DNA of 64,000 bases from Selenomonadales bacterium. GTDB taxonomy: Bacteria > Bacillota > Negativicutes > Selenomonadales > Selenomonadaceae. The stretch is taken from NCBI GenBank assembly GCA_900769615.1, contig CAAGHH010000023.1:1-64000 (forward strand), read 5' to 3'. Below are positions 42,757 to 52,437 of this stretch, piece after piece; positions within the stretch are counted from its first letter, which is position 1, and each line of letters starts with the position of its first letter. The position numbers were made by a program, and so were the translations under genes. The notes under the pieces were generated by a model, which saw only the letters and a list, made by a program, of their open reading frames with translations, was not told where the DNA came from and ran no database searches.

Positions 42757-43425
42757 TTATGGTTGTGAAGCTGGTTCCTCAGGTGGCAGTGACAGGTACT
42801 CACGAATAGCAATTATTTCTTTGGCGGTATAAAGACCGACTGGGGATTCACGGATCATAACAGCTTGTAATATTTTGCTTTGCTCAGCCTGCTCACTAGC
42901 AGGCATATTAGCTGGATCAGCTGCGGCTCGGGTTAAGGCGATAGTTTTGTATTCGGCATCAGCATAAGCGTTGGTTTTTTTCATAACTTCGATTAGAAGA
43001 TCATAGCAGCCACTGTTTAAAGCGATTGGTGGCGCATTGCTGGCAATGCGCTCTTTAAGCTGTTTGCTATCTTCGTCGAGTTGTTTTAACCTGACATAAG
43101 CAGTTTGGATACTGATATTATCTTCTTTAAAGTTTTCCAGGATTTGATGGTACCATTGCCAGTTGCGATCAAGTTCGGCGATGTCACGCTGATAATTTTT
43201 ATACCAGTCGGAAAAAATCTGTTGTTGCTGTTGTCGTTCATAACGTTCCTCGGTGGTCATAACATTTTCGGTGTTAGGTTCGTTATGAGGCCAAGTAAAA
43301 TAAACAATTAATCCAGCAGCTGCCAGTGTGAAACAGAAATAAGCAAAAATTTTTTTATTAGGTAAATAATGGTAGAGCAGCCATAAAAGCCCTAACGTTA
43401 TTATGCTGATGAGACTAATAATCAT
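42757..43425 (-). CDS. Unknown membrane-anchored protein
   Basis: 222 residues, not recognised. Two hydrophobic helices at the N-terminus (about 4-18 and 26-45), then a mostly helical, charged region (about 55-165) with a Gln-rich stretch (ERQQQQQIFSDWY), and an Ala/Pro-rich C-terminus. The helix-rich part probably forms a periplasmic or cytoplasmic coiled coil. It is divergent from the ABC gene at 43570. Confidence 0.7.
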   Translation of the reverse strand: MIISLISIITLGLLWLLYHYLPNKKIFAYFCFTLAAAGLIVYFTWPHNEPNTENVMTTEERYERQQQQQIFSDWYKNYQRDIAELDRNWQWYHQILENFKEDNISIQTAYVRLKQLDEDSKQLKERIASNAPPIALNSGCYDLLIEVMKKTNAYADAEYKTIALTRAAADPANMPASEQAEQSKILQAVMIRESPVGLYTAKEIIAIREYLSLPPEEPASQP

Positions 43426-43483
43426 AAAAAGGCAACCTCCAATTTTGAAAATTAACTTAGTTTATTTTACCATAAAATTGATA

Positions 43484-43512
43484 TTGCAGGAAATCTTTGA
43501 AAAAGCTATACT
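43484..43512 (+). promoter_or_regulatory. Promoter of the SbmA-like ABC gene
   Basis: TTGCAG (43484-43489), 17-bp spacer, TATACT (43507-43512). Confidence 0.5.
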
Positions 43513-43569
43513 AATCACATGCGCCAAATGTAAAATGTTTGACGCCGCTATATGAAGGAAGTGAGTGTT

Positions 43570-45276
43570 TTGCAGAAACAAAAAGCATGGAAAACCTTTT
43601 GGCTGCTTTTTCGCGGTTATTGGAATTCGGAATTTAAATGGCGGGCACGAGGACTGTTAGCTTTTGTTATAGCATTAAATTTTTTTGATGTGTATCTGCT
43701 GGTTAAGATTAACAGCTGGTACAATGAATTTTATAATGCTTTGCAGGGCTATCAGTCTGAGGCGTTTTGGCCATTGGTTGGTGAGTTTACTGCACTAGCA
43801 ATGCTGCATATAGTTATTGCTGTATATGCTATTTATTTGCGGCAGATGGTACAAATAAAATGGCGAACCTGGCTGACTAAGGAATATTTAGCAAAATGGC
43901 TGAATGAGCAGGTTTATTATCGGTTACAGGTGCTGAAAAGTGATACTGATAACCCGGATCAGCGAATAAGTGAAGACATTAACCAATTTGTTAATATTAC
44001 TTTGCAATTATTGATAGGCTTTTTAAAACAGCTTACGACTTTGGCTGCCTTTGGGGTAGTGCTTTGGAATTTGTCAGGAGCATTTACGGTGCCTGTTGGC
44101 AGTCATGAGTTGGTTATTTATGGCTATATGTTCTGGTTTTCGTTATTGTATTCAGGAATTGGCACTATTTGTGCGCATCTAGTTGGAAGACGGCTTATTA
44201 CCCTGAATTTTGATCAACAGCGTTATGAAGCAGATTTTCGTTTTAACATGATGCGGGTGCGGGAAAACGGTGAAAGCGTCGCTTTTTACCGTGGTGAACA
44301 GCCGGAATCGGCAGGTTTTCAAGAAAGGTTTGCCAAAGTTATCAGTAATTTTTGGCAGCTGATGCGACAGACAAAAATATTAAATTTCTATGTTAATGGT
44401 TATGCCCAATTAGCAATTATTGTGCCGCTTATCTTGGCAGCACCGCGTTATTTTGCCGGTGCGATGGCCTTAGGCGGTCTTATGCAGACAGTTTCAGCTT
44501 TTGGCAGGGTGCAGGATGCTTTGTCGTATTTTGTTGAATCATATGATACTATTGCTCAATTAGCCGCTGTTACCAAACGTCTGTCGAGCTTTACTGCTCA
44601 CATAAAAGAAGTAACATCATTGCAAAGTGAAGTTATTAATAACGTCACAGATAATAATGAATTACGGATAAAAGATTTGCAAGTAAAAATTCCTGATGGA
44701 AATATTTTGTTGCAGGATTGTAATATGACTATAGCTGCTGGCAGCAGTATTTTGGTTACTGGAGCATCAGGGTGTGGCAAGAGTACGCTCCTTAGAACCT
44801 TAGCGGGGATATGGCCTTATGCTAAAGGCAGTATTAGCTTGCCTAAGGGCAGTAAAAAGTTATTTTTGCCACAAAGACCGTATTTGCCACTTGGCAGTTT
44901 GCGGCGAGCACTTTATTATCCACTTACAGTCAGCAGTAATAAAAATGATTTAGAAAGAGTGCTGAAACTGGTCGGTTTAGAAAAGTTTATTGCTAAATTA
45001 GATGCAATTGATGATTGGAGCCGGATTTTATCATTAGGTGAGCAGCAGCGGTTGGCATTTGCCCGCATCTTGCTGGTAAAACCAGCTTGGGTATTCTTAG
45101 ATGAAGCTACTTCAGCCTTAGATGAGCCTAGAGAGCAGGAAATGTATAAACTATTGCAGCAGGAATTGCCACAAACTGCTATCATAAGTGTTGGTCATCG
45201 TTCGACCTTGTTTGCCAATCACAAAATTGAATTGCATTTAGCTGGTGATGGCAGCTGGCAGGAAAGAAATATATAG
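43570..45276 (+). CDS. SbmA/BacA-like ABC transporter with fused ATPase
   Basis: About 568 residues. Membrane domain of the SbmA/BacA and YddA type (segment INSWYNEFYNALQ and the LVGRRLITLNFDQQRYEADFRFN region, in part), then an ATPase with GASGCGKST, LSLGEQQRLAFAR and FLDEATSALD. Fused versions resemble vitamin B12 or peptide transporters of this family; the substrate is open. The TTG start at 43570 follows GAAGGAAG; ATG 43552 lacks a ribosome site. Confidence 0.87.
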   Translation: MQKQKAWKTFWLLFRGYWNSEFKWRARGLLAFVIALNFFDVYLLVKINSWYNEFYNALQGYQSEAFWPLVGEFTALAMLHIVIAVYAIYLRQMVQIKWRTWLTKEYLAKWLNEQVYYRLQVLKSDTDNPDQRISEDINQFVNITLQLLIGFLKQLTTLAAFGVVLWNLSGAFTVPVGSHELVIYGYMFWFSLLYSGIGTICAHLVGRRLITLNFDQQRYEADFRFNMMRVRENGESVAFYRGEQPESAGFQERFAKVISNFWQLMRQTKILNFYVNGYAQLAIIVPLILAAPRYFAGAMALGGLMQTVSAFGRVQDALSYFVESYDTIAQLAAVTKRLSSFTAHIKEVTSLQSEVINNVTDNNELRIKDLQVKIPDGNILLQDCNMTIAAGSSILVTGASGCGKSTLLRTLAGIWPYAKGSISLPKGSKKLFLPQRPYLPLGSLRRALYYPLTVSSNKNDLERVLKLVGLEKFIAKLDAIDDWSRILSLGEQQRLAFARILLVKPAWVFLDEATSALDEPREQEMYKLLQQELPQTAIISVGHRSTLFANHKIELHLAGDGSWQERNI

Positions 45277-45278
45277 AA

Positions 45279-45316
45279 AACAGCTTCCAACATTTATTGT
45301 TGGAAGTTGTTTTTTA
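45279..45316 (+). terminator. Terminator after the ABC gene
   Basis: AACAGCTTCCAACA (45279-45292) pairs with TGTTGGAAGTTGTT (45298-45311), then TTTT. Confidence 0.85.
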
Positions 45317-45375
45317 TAGTTTATATCGTTGTTGATAAAAGTAAGTATAATATAAATAAAAAGATATAATATTTA

Positions 45376-45404
45376 TTGACGAGTGAGATTTTTTTGCCTA
45401 TAAT
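45376..45404 (+). promoter_or_regulatory. Mannanase promoter
   Basis: TTGACG (45376-45381), 17-bp spacer, TATAAT (45399-45404). Confidence 0.75.
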
Positions 45405-45457
45405 AAAATTCGATAAGAAAAAAGTTACAATGATAGATTATAGGGGGAGAATCAATC

Positions 45458-46786
45458 ATGAAGAAAAAATACTTATCAGCAGCTATTGCTGGAGCTATTA
45501 TGGCGATGAGTGCGTCAGCTTTGGCTAATCCGGTTACGGATGCCGATGATCCGGCTTATATTGTCCGTACTGCGGTGCCGGATGCAGCTAAAGCCAAGTC
45601 TGAAGCATCTACTATGGCTAAGGTAGCACCATTTGTTAATCAAAAACTTAAACCGGCAGTGGATAAAAAAGCTACTCCGGAAACAATAGCTTTGTATCGT
45701 TATCTCGATGCTATTGGCAAGAGCGGTGACGTTATTTATGGTCATGAAAATGATGCACATCATAAAATGTTTCGGGCACCGGGCGGATCTGAATCAGATA
45801 CTAAAGATGTAACTGGGACACTTGCTGGCGTAGTTGGTTTAGATGCGCTTTCATTTACTGGTGATGAGCTCAGGCTGGATGATTGCGATTGGAATATGGG
45901 AATTCGCTATGTTGAGCGTATGGCAGAAATTACGACAAAAGCTGCTAAAGAGGGCAGTATATTGACCCTTTCGATGCATATGCCAAATTTTGATCGGGTG
46001 GCAAAAAAAGCAGCTATAACTGGTGAGACAGATTTTTCTAATTATTCGGCGCATATCATGGAGGGCAATGTAGTTCATCGTATTTTGCCTGGCGGTGATT
46101 TAAATGGTGTATTTAATCAATATCTTGATTTGGTAGCCGATTATGGTCAGAGAATGCAAAAGGAAGGAATACCGGTGATATTCCGCCCGCTGCATGAGCA
46201 TAATGGTTCTTGGTTCTGGTGGGGAGTTAAGACTTCAACGCCAGAGGAGTTCCAAAAACTTTGGGAGTATACGGTAACTTATATTCGTGATACTAAAGGC
46301 GTACATAATTTTCTTTATGCCTATTCGCCTAATGGTCCATTCGCTAATGAACAAGAATATTTTACCCGCTATCCAGGTGATAAATGGGTAGATATCTATG
46401 GTATTGATATTTATGATGATGACCAGACCGGTGCTTATTATGATAAATTAGACAGCTCGATGGAAATAATCGAAAAATTGGCTGCTAAGCATGGCAAGGT
46501 TATGGCTTTAACTGAGGCTGGTGTGCGCCGTGGTGGCAGTTTGGCTGTTACGGGAAATGTTGATAAACAGTGGTTCAGTAAAGTTTCGGCTATTTGTGCC
46601 AAACATAAAGCACCGTACTTTATGACCTGGTCAAATTTTGAAAAATTGCCGCATAATTTCTTCTCGCCGTATATGGTAAGTAAGACTCGCGGTCATGAGA
46701 TGGTTAATGATTTTGTCAATTACTATAATGAAAGCAATACTTTGTTTGCTGATGGTTTGGCAGATTATCGTTCATTAGCCAAATAA
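45458..46786 (+). CDS. Secreted GH26 beta-mannanase
   Basis: 442 residues with a signal peptide (about 1-23, cleavage after ALA). The GH26 fold is shown by IYGHENDA, then the acid/base Glu247 in IFRPLHEHNGSWFWWG and the nucleophile Glu353 in ALTEAGVRR. It cleaves beta-1,4-mannan chains outside the cytoplasm. No carbohydrate-binding module or S-layer domain is present. No mannan uptake genes are next to it. GGGGGAG precedes the ATG. Confidence 0.9.
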   Translation: MKKKYLSAAIAGAIMAMSASALANPVTDADDPAYIVRTAVPDAAKAKSEASTMAKVAPFVNQKLKPAVDKKATPETIALYRYLDAIGKSGDVIYGHENDAHHKMFRAPGGSESDTKDVTGTLAGVVGLDALSFTGDELRLDDCDWNMGIRYVERMAEITTKAAKEGSILTLSMHMPNFDRVAKKAAITGETDFSNYSAHIMEGNVVHRILPGGDLNGVFNQYLDLVADYGQRMQKEGIPVIFRPLHEHNGSWFWWGVKTSTPEEFQKLWEYTVTYIRDTKGVHNFLYAYSPNGPFANEQEYFTRYPGDKWVDIYGIDIYDDDQTGAYYDKLDSSMEIIEKLAAKHGKVMALTEAGVRRGGSLAVTGNVDKQWFSKVSAICAKHKAPYFMTWSNFEKLPHNFFSPYMVSKTRGHEMVNDFVNYYNESNTLFADGLADYRSLAK

Positions 46787-46804
46787 AAACAACATAAATA
46801 TTAT

Positions 46805-46856
46805 AAAAAAAGCGACTGTAATTAGCTTAAAAGCTATTTGTAGTCGCTTTTTTATA
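46805..46856 (+). terminator. Terminator after the mannanase
   Basis: AAAAAAGCGACT pairs with AGTCGCTTTTTT, with an AGCT-AGCT stem inside. Confidence 0.85.
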
Positions 46857-46915
46857 ATAAACAGGCCATAATCATCAAAAACAAAGAAAAAAACACAAAT
46901 AAATACAAATAACTA

Positions 46916-46944
46916 TTGATTTATCTTTATTTATGTTGTATTAT
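46916..46944 (+). promoter_or_regulatory. Rhamnose operon promoter
   Basis: TTGATT (46916-46921), 17-bp spacer, TATTAT (46939-46944). Just upstream, ACAAATAA is repeated with 2-bp separation (about 46894-46912), a possible regulator site. Confidence 0.6.
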
Positions 46945-47016
46945 TATCATGAAAACAGAAAAAGAGAAGGAATAAAAGAAAATACAATAAAATAAAAGAA
47001 AAATGGAGGCGAGTTT

Positions 47017-48450
47017 ATGTCAAGACGAGAATATTATTTGGCAGTTGATATTGGAGCATCAAGTGGTCGGCATATATTGGGCTGGCTGGAAAATGGCAAA
47101 ATCAGGATTGAAGAAATTTATCGTTTTGAAAATAAACTGGTAAATAAAAATGGTCATCTTTGCTGGGATTTAGATCATATTTTTCATGAAGTACTATCAG
47201 GACTAAAAGAGTGCAAGCGTCTTGACCGGATACCTAAGACGATGGGCATTGACACTTGGGGTGTTGATTTTGTGCTACTTGATGAATATGGAAATCTCTT
47301 AGGCAATACCGTAGCTTACCGTGATAATCGGACGCAGGGAATGGATCAAAAAGTTTACGAAACTATTTCTGAGCAGGAGCTTTACAGCCGCAATGGTATT
47401 CAAAAACAGTTGTTTAATTCTATTTATCAATTGGTAGCTATAAAGGAGCAGGAACCACAGCTTTTGCATAAAGCAGCTAGATTCTTAATGATTCCGGAGT
47501 ATTTGAATTATCTTTTGACTGGCGTGGCTAAGAATGAATATACCAATGCCACAACAGCTCAGTTAGTAAATGCTAAAACTCAGGATTGGGATTATGAGCT
47601 GATGGATAAACTAGGAATTCCACGCAATATTTTTAGCAAGCTGAATATGCCAAAGACGACAGTAGGTGAGTTAAGCGACAAGATTGCCAAGCTGGTAGGG
47701 TTTAAAACGGAAGTTGTTTTACCAGCTACGCATGATACTGGTTCAGCAGTAATGGCGGTGCCGACAAATTCCGATTATTCGATTTATCTAAGCTCAGGAA
47801 CCTGGTCGCTTATGGGGATTGAACGCTTGATTCCAGATTGCAGTGAAAAGAGTCGCCAGCATAATTTTACCAATGAGGGCGGTTATCATTATCGTTATCG
47901 GTACTTAAAAAATATCATGGGCATGTGGATGATGCAGTCACTGAGACGTGAGTTCAAACATAAATATACTTTTGAAGAACTTTATCAATTAGCTTATATT
48001 GGCAGATATTTTACTTCAACTGTTGATGTAAATGATGCCAGTTTCTTAGCACCAGCCAGTATGATAAAAGCGGTGCAGGATTATTGTGAAAAGACTAATC
48101 AAGAAAAACCAGAAACGGAATGTGAGTTATTGTATTGCATTTATCATAGTTTGGCTGCTTGTTATGCGCATACCGTAGCTGAGATTGAAGAAATTACGGG
48201 CAAAGTATTTAATAACATTCATGTAGTAGGCGGTGGCTGTCAGGACAGATTTTTAAATGCGCTGCTAGCAATCGCTACTGGGAAGGATATTTATGCCGGA
48301 CCAATTGAAGCAACGGCTATTGGCAATCTGATGGCGCAGATGCTTAAAGATAAAGTTTTTGCCGATTTAAAAGAAGCCCGTAGTTGTGTTGCCAAATCAT
48401 TTGAGGTTAAACGGGTTGAGGAAGGTTTGCAAACCGTGGTGCAAAATTAA
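47017..48450 (+). CDS. rhaB: L-rhamnulose kinase
   Basis: 477 residues, FGGY kinase fold. YYLAVDIGASSGRH is the phosphate 1 motif, MGIDTWGVDF and AYRDNRT are substrate and family signatures, and IHVVGGGCQDRFLN is near the C-terminal adenosine site. Phosphorylates L-rhamnulose. ATGGAGGCG precedes the ATG. First gene of rhaB-rhaA-rhaD-transporter-rhaM. Confidence 0.95.
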   Translation: MSRREYYLAVDIGASSGRHILGWLENGKIRIEEIYRFENKLVNKNGHLCWDLDHIFHEVLSGLKECKRLDRIPKTMGIDTWGVDFVLLDEYGNLLGNTVAYRDNRTQGMDQKVYETISEQELYSRNGIQKQLFNSIYQLVAIKEQEPQLLHKAARFLMIPEYLNYLLTGVAKNEYTNATTAQLVNAKTQDWDYELMDKLGIPRNIFSKLNMPKTTVGELSDKIAKLVGFKTEVVLPATHDTGSAVMAVPTNSDYSIYLSSGTWSLMGIERLIPDCSEKSRQHNFTNEGGYHYRYRYLKNIMGMWMMQSLRREFKHKYTFEELYQLAYIGRYFTSTVDVNDASFLAPASMIKAVQDYCEKTNQEKPETECELLYCIYHSLAACYAHTVAEIEEITGKVFNNIHVVGGGCQDRFLNALLAIATGKDIYAGPIEATAIGNLMAQMLKDKVFADLKEARSCVAKSFEVKRVEEGLQTVVQN

Positions 48451-48488
48451 AGATAAAAAATGATGAAATAGAAAATGGAGGTTTTAAC

Positions 48489-49727
48489 ATGTCGAATTTT
48501 ATGGAAGCTAAAGAAGCTTATGCAGCTTATGGTGTTGATGTCGAAGCGGCTTTAAAAAAATTGCAGCAGGTGCGCATTTCAATGCATTGCTGGCAGGGGG
48601 ATGATGTGCTCGGCTTTGATTCGGATGAGCTGACTGGTGGCATTGCTGCTACTGGCAATTATCCAGGACGAGCTCGTAATCCAGAAGAACTGATGGCAGA
48701 TATTAAAAAAGCGTATTCATTAATTCCAGGTAAACATAAATTAAATCTTCATGCTTCTTATCGCATTACTGATGAAAAAGTTGATCGTGATAAGATTGAA
48801 CCAAAACATTTTAAGGCTTGGGTTGATTTTGCTAAAGAAGAAGGCATTGGCCTAGATTTTAATCCAACATTTTTTAGTCATAGCATGGTAAAAGATAATA
48901 TGACGCTTTCCAGTCCGGATAAGACAGTACGTGAGTTTTGGATTGAACATGGCAAGGCTTCACGTAAAATTGCTAATTATTTTGGTGCAGAACTTGGTAT
49001 TACAGCACTTGATAATATTTGGATTCCTGATGGTACCAAAGATGTTCCAGCGGATAGAATTGGTCCGCGTGCTCGTCTGAAGGATTCGTTGGATGAAATT
49101 TTTTCAGTAAAATACGATCGAAAGAATATAGCTGATTCGGTGGAAGGCAAAGTATTTGGTATAGGTGTTGAATCCTATACGGTTGGCTCCCATGAATTCT
49201 ATATGAATTATGCTGCTAAGAATGGCATTATGTGCCTCATGGATACTGGTCATTATCATCCGACGGAGGTTGTATCCGATAAAATATCTTCCATGCTGCT
49301 GTTTAATGATAGTCTGGCTTTGCATGTCAGCCGTCCGGTGCGTTGGGATAGTGACCATGTAATAAAGCTGGATGATGAATTAAAAGAGCTTGCTGTTGAG
49401 CTAGTTCGTTGCGATGCTTTGGCTAAAGTATTTATAGGACTTGATTTCTTTGATGCTAGCATAAATCGTATTGCAGCTTGGGTAATAGGTATGCGCAATA
49501 TGCAAAAAGCCTTGCTTTATGGTCTGCTGACCCCCAATAAGCAGCTTAAGGCCGCTCAGGATAAAGCAGACTTTACGGCGGTTTTAGCTGGCTTGGAAGA
49601 AATTAAGACTTTGCCGTTTGGTTCAGTTTGGGCTGAGTTCTGCAAGCGTAATAATGTACCAGTTGATGGTAAATGGTACGCTGATATCAAAGATTATGAA
49701 AAACAGATTCTGTTTAAAAGACAATGA
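48489..49727 (+). CDS. rhaA: L-rhamnose isomerase
   Basis: 412 residues, near the usual 418. Converts L-rhamnose to L-rhamnulose with two metal ions. ISMHCWQGDDVLGFD and HASYRITDEKVDRD are family signatures; the metal Glu/Asp/His residues lie in GVESYTVGSHEFY, LMDTGHYHPTE and LHVSRPVRWDSDHV. AATGGAGG precedes the ATG. Confidence 0.96.
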   Translation: MSNFMEAKEAYAAYGVDVEAALKKLQQVRISMHCWQGDDVLGFDSDELTGGIAATGNYPGRARNPEELMADIKKAYSLIPGKHKLNLHASYRITDEKVDRDKIEPKHFKAWVDFAKEEGIGLDFNPTFFSHSMVKDNMTLSSPDKTVREFWIEHGKASRKIANYFGAELGITALDNIWIPDGTKDVPADRIGPRARLKDSLDEIFSVKYDRKNIADSVEGKVFGIGVESYTVGSHEFYMNYAAKNGIMCLMDTGHYHPTEVVSDKISSMLLFNDSLALHVSRPVRWDSDHVIKLDDELKELAVELVRCDALAKVFIGLDFFDASINRIAAWVIGMRNMQKALLYGLLTPNKQLKAAQDKADFTAVLAGLEEIKTLPFGSVWAEFCKRNNVPVDGKWYADIKDYEKQILFKRQ

Positions 49728-49769
49728 TGTGAAAGAGATAAATGTTATTACAGAAGTGGAGCGATAATA

Positions 49770-50588
49770 ATGGATATTAAGGAAGCAAGATTTTTTAAAG
49801 GATTTACTAGATTAACCGCTGACGCTTTTAAAAAAGGCTGGCATGAGCGCAATGGCGGTAATCTTACCTATAGGGTTCGTCCGGAAGAAGTAGAGGCGGT
49901 AAGTGATTCGTTGCAGTCGGTAAAATCTTGGGAGCCAATCGGTAATACGGTACCTAAGCTGGCTGGCGAGTATTTCCTAGTAACAGGAAGTGGTCGTTAT
50001 ATGCGTAATGTTGAGCCAAATCCTGAGGAAAATATCGCTCTTATACAGATTGATGCTAAAGGTGAAAATTATGGTATTGTCTGGGGACTTACTGCTGGTG
50101 GTCGTCCAACAAGTGAACTTCCTACACATTTAGCTGCGCATGAGTTAAAAAAGGAAATGACTAATGGCAAAAACAGGGTTATTTATCATGCACATCCAAC
50201 TAATCTTATTGCTTTGACATTTGTATTGCCATTAAAAGATAAAGAATTTACGCGGGAACTGTGGGAGATGGCAACTGAAGATCCAGTTATTTTTCCCGAA
50301 GGTATTGGCGTAGTTCCCTGGATGGTTCCAGGTGGTAAGGAAATAGCAGATGCTTCAGTTAAGCTGATGGAAAAGTATCGGGTTGTTGTTTGGGCACATC
50401 ATGGACTTTTTGTTTGTGGTGATGATTTTGATGAAGCTTTTGGTCTTATGGATACAGTGGAAAAGGCTTCGGAGATATGTGTTAAAGTGTTGTCGATGGG
50501 CGGCAAGAAGCAGACTATTCCCCGTGAAGGTTTTATTCAGTTGGCCAAGGATTTTAATATCAAATTAAATACTGATTTGTTAGATTAA
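49770..50588 (+). CDS. rhaD: Rhamnulose-1-phosphate aldolase
   Basis: 272 residues, class II zinc aldolase. Splits rhamnulose-1-P into DHAP and lactaldehyde. The zinc His residues are in IYHAHPTN and AHHGLFVCG, the catalytic Glu in GGRPTSELPTH. A ribosome site, GTGGAG, precedes the ATG. No lactaldehyde reductase is in the operon. Confidence 0.95.
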   Translation: MDIKEARFFKGFTRLTADAFKKGWHERNGGNLTYRVRPEEVEAVSDSLQSVKSWEPIGNTVPKLAGEYFLVTGSGRYMRNVEPNPEENIALIQIDAKGENYGIVWGLTAGGRPTSELPTHLAAHELKKEMTNGKNRVIYHAHPTNLIALTFVLPLKDKEFTRELWEMATEDPVIFPEGIGVVPWMVPGGKEIADASVKLMEKYRVVVWAHHGLFVCGDDFDEAFGLMDTVEKASEICVKVLSMGGKKQTIPREGFIQLAKDFNIKLNTDLLD

Positions 50589-50604
50589 GCTTCAACGGAT
50601 GAAG

Positions 50605-50636
50605 GTAAGGGATGACTACCTGGCAGCACCCCTTAC
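50605..50636 (+). other. Intercistronic hairpin between rhaD and the transporter
   Basis: GTAAGGG (50605-50611) pairs with CCCTTAC (50630-50636). No U-tract follows, so it is more likely an mRNA stability or processing element than a terminator. Confidence 0.5.
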
Positions 50637-50708
50637 TATTTAGCAATAATATTCAAAACATTTCATTTTGTGTTAAAAATAAAAATACGCGTAAAGGAGG
50701 AGTCAAGA

Positions 50709-52028
50709 ATGTTAGGCGTAAAAATAGATTATAATATGTCAGCATGGAAAAAGACCCTGATTGCTGGCTTGATAAGTTATATTGATGCCGGTTCGATTGT
50801 GGCTGGTGCTTCTGGACTTAGTATGTGGCAGGATTATTTAGGGATGAGCAGCGTCCAAATGGGATTATTAGCAGCACTTTCATCTAATACCGGTGGAGCG
50901 GCGATAGGTGCTTTGATAGGTGGCAAGATTTGTGATAAATATGGTCGTAAATTTGTTTATAACTGGGCTTTGCTTATATATATGCTAGGCGTGCTGATGA
51001 TCTGCTGCGCTACTAATTATCCGATGTTTTTGTTGGGTTATGTAGTAGTGGGTTTGATGGTAGGTGCTGATGTAGTAGCATCCTGGACATTTATTGCGGA
51101 AGAAGCACCATCAAAAAACAGAGCAAAACATTGCGGTTCAGCTCAGATTTCTTGGATGCTCGGACCAGTCGTAGTATTCCTAGCTTCAATTCCTTTGAAT
51201 TCAGCCTTTGGACTGTTAGGTAACCGGATTATATTTGCCCATCTGATTGTAGTTGCAGCCTGGATTTGGTATCAGCGTTTGAAAATGCCGGAGTCTGCAG
51301 AGTGGACGGCTGCTCGGGAGAAAGCTAAAAAACTCGAAGCTAGTGGCATTAAACAGCGTAAAGTTCGTTATGCTGATATTTTACGGGGAACCAGTTTGAA
51401 AACGGTAGTTATGCTTTGCGCAGTTTATACTATGTGGAACTTAGCTGCCAGCACCAATGGTTTCTTTATGCCATATATTTATGAACATGTTGGCAATTTG
51501 TCTAATGCGATGTCGCTTTTTTTAACGGCACTTAATTTTGCTGTTTGCATCGTAACAACCGTTATCTTTATGTATACTGGTGATAAATTTAACCGTCGTA
51601 AAATCTTTGGCATTTTCTCTGGGTTAGGTGTTATCAGCTGGTTTGTTTGGGCATTGCCGGCTGATATGTTGCAAACTTGGATGCTGTTCTTCTTCACCAT
51701 TGTATGGGGCTTTTCAATGCAACAGCAATTTTACCAGCTTTGGAGCAGTGAGTTATTCCCGGTACGCTATCGGGCAACGGCTCAAGGTTTTACCTTCTTT
51801 GTAACGCGTTTTTCGGCAGCTGTTTGGGGCTTTGCAGTACCAATTATCATGGAAGCGGTCGGCTTTAGGATTGCTGCCTTTATCATGATTGGTTTCTGTG
51901 TGGTAAGCTGGCTGGCAGGTACTTTCTTTGGTGCTGATGATCGTGGCAAGACCTTGGATCAGATTACAGCGGATCGTTATAAAGACGAAATTGATGAGAA
52001 TGGCTGGTTTGTATCAGATTATAAATAA
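50709..52028 (+). CDS. MFS transporter, probable L-rhamnose permease
   Basis: 439 residues, 12 helices of the sugar-porter type. The loop 2-3 signature DKYGRKFVY is seen, and its counterpart GDKFNRRKIFG in the second half. It is not RhaT. Function as rhamnose uptake is inferred from its place inside the operon. The ATG at 50709 follows AAAGGAGGAG, an upstream longer reading is rejected. Confidence 0.85.
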   Translation: MLGVKIDYNMSAWKKTLIAGLISYIDAGSIVAGASGLSMWQDYLGMSSVQMGLLAALSSNTGGAAIGALIGGKICDKYGRKFVYNWALLIYMLGVLMICCATNYPMFLLGYVVVGLMVGADVVASWTFIAEEAPSKNRAKHCGSAQISWMLGPVVVFLASIPLNSAFGLLGNRIIFAHLIVVAAWIWYQRLKMPESAEWTAAREKAKKLEASGIKQRKVRYADILRGTSLKTVVMLCAVYTMWNLAASTNGFFMPYIYEHVGNLSNAMSLFLTALNFAVCIVTTVIFMYTGDKFNRRKIFGIFSGLGVISWFVWALPADMLQTWMLFFFTIVWGFSMQQQFYQLWSSELFPVRYRATAQGFTFFVTRFSAAVWGFAVPIIMEAVGFRIAAFIMIGFCVVSWLAGTFFGADDRGKTLDQITADRYKDEIDENGWFVSDYK

Positions 52029-52046
52029 GCGGGAGGCTGTTTTACA

Positions 52047-52364
52047 ATGGAACGTTTTGCTTGGAAAGCTACGGTGAAAAATGGCAAATTAGACGAATAT
52101 AAATATCGTCATGCGCATATTTGGCCGGAGATGAAGCAGGTTTTAAAAGAGGCTGGTATAAGTAATTACACGATTTGGAATGTTGGCAATGAGCTTTTTG
52201 GCTATTTTGAATGTGAAAAGGGCGTAGCTTATGCTGAAAGATATCAGGCTGAAAGTCCGGTGGTAGATAAATGGAATGAGTATATGAAGGATGTCATGGT
52301 GATGGAAATGGATCCTAAGACCGGAGCTCAGCCTAAAATGAAGCAGGTATTTTTCTTAGCTTGA
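52047..52364 (+). CDS. rhaM: L-rhamnose mutarotase
   Basis: 105 residues. Interconverts L-rhamnose anomers. Start MERFAWKATVKNGKLDEY, HAHIWPEM and NYTIWNVGNELFGYFEC are typical. Last gene of the operon, 18 bp after the transporter. Confidence 0.95.
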   Translation: MERFAWKATVKNGKLDEYKYRHAHIWPEMKQVLKEAGISNYTIWNVGNELFGYFECEKGVAYAERYQAESPVVDKWNEYMKDVMVMEMDPKTGAQPKMKQVFFLA

Positions 52365-52386
52365 CTTAATTACTAAAAAAATCAAT

Positions 52387-52437
52387 AAAAAATACTGCTG
52401 ATGGCAAGTGGTTATTGCTATCAGCAGTATTTTTTAA
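52387..52437 (+). terminator. Bidirectional terminator between rhaM and the regulator
   Basis: A long stem: AAAAAATACTGCTGAT pairs with ATCAGCAGTATTTTTT. It slightly overlaps the regulator's stop codon. Confidence 0.88.
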
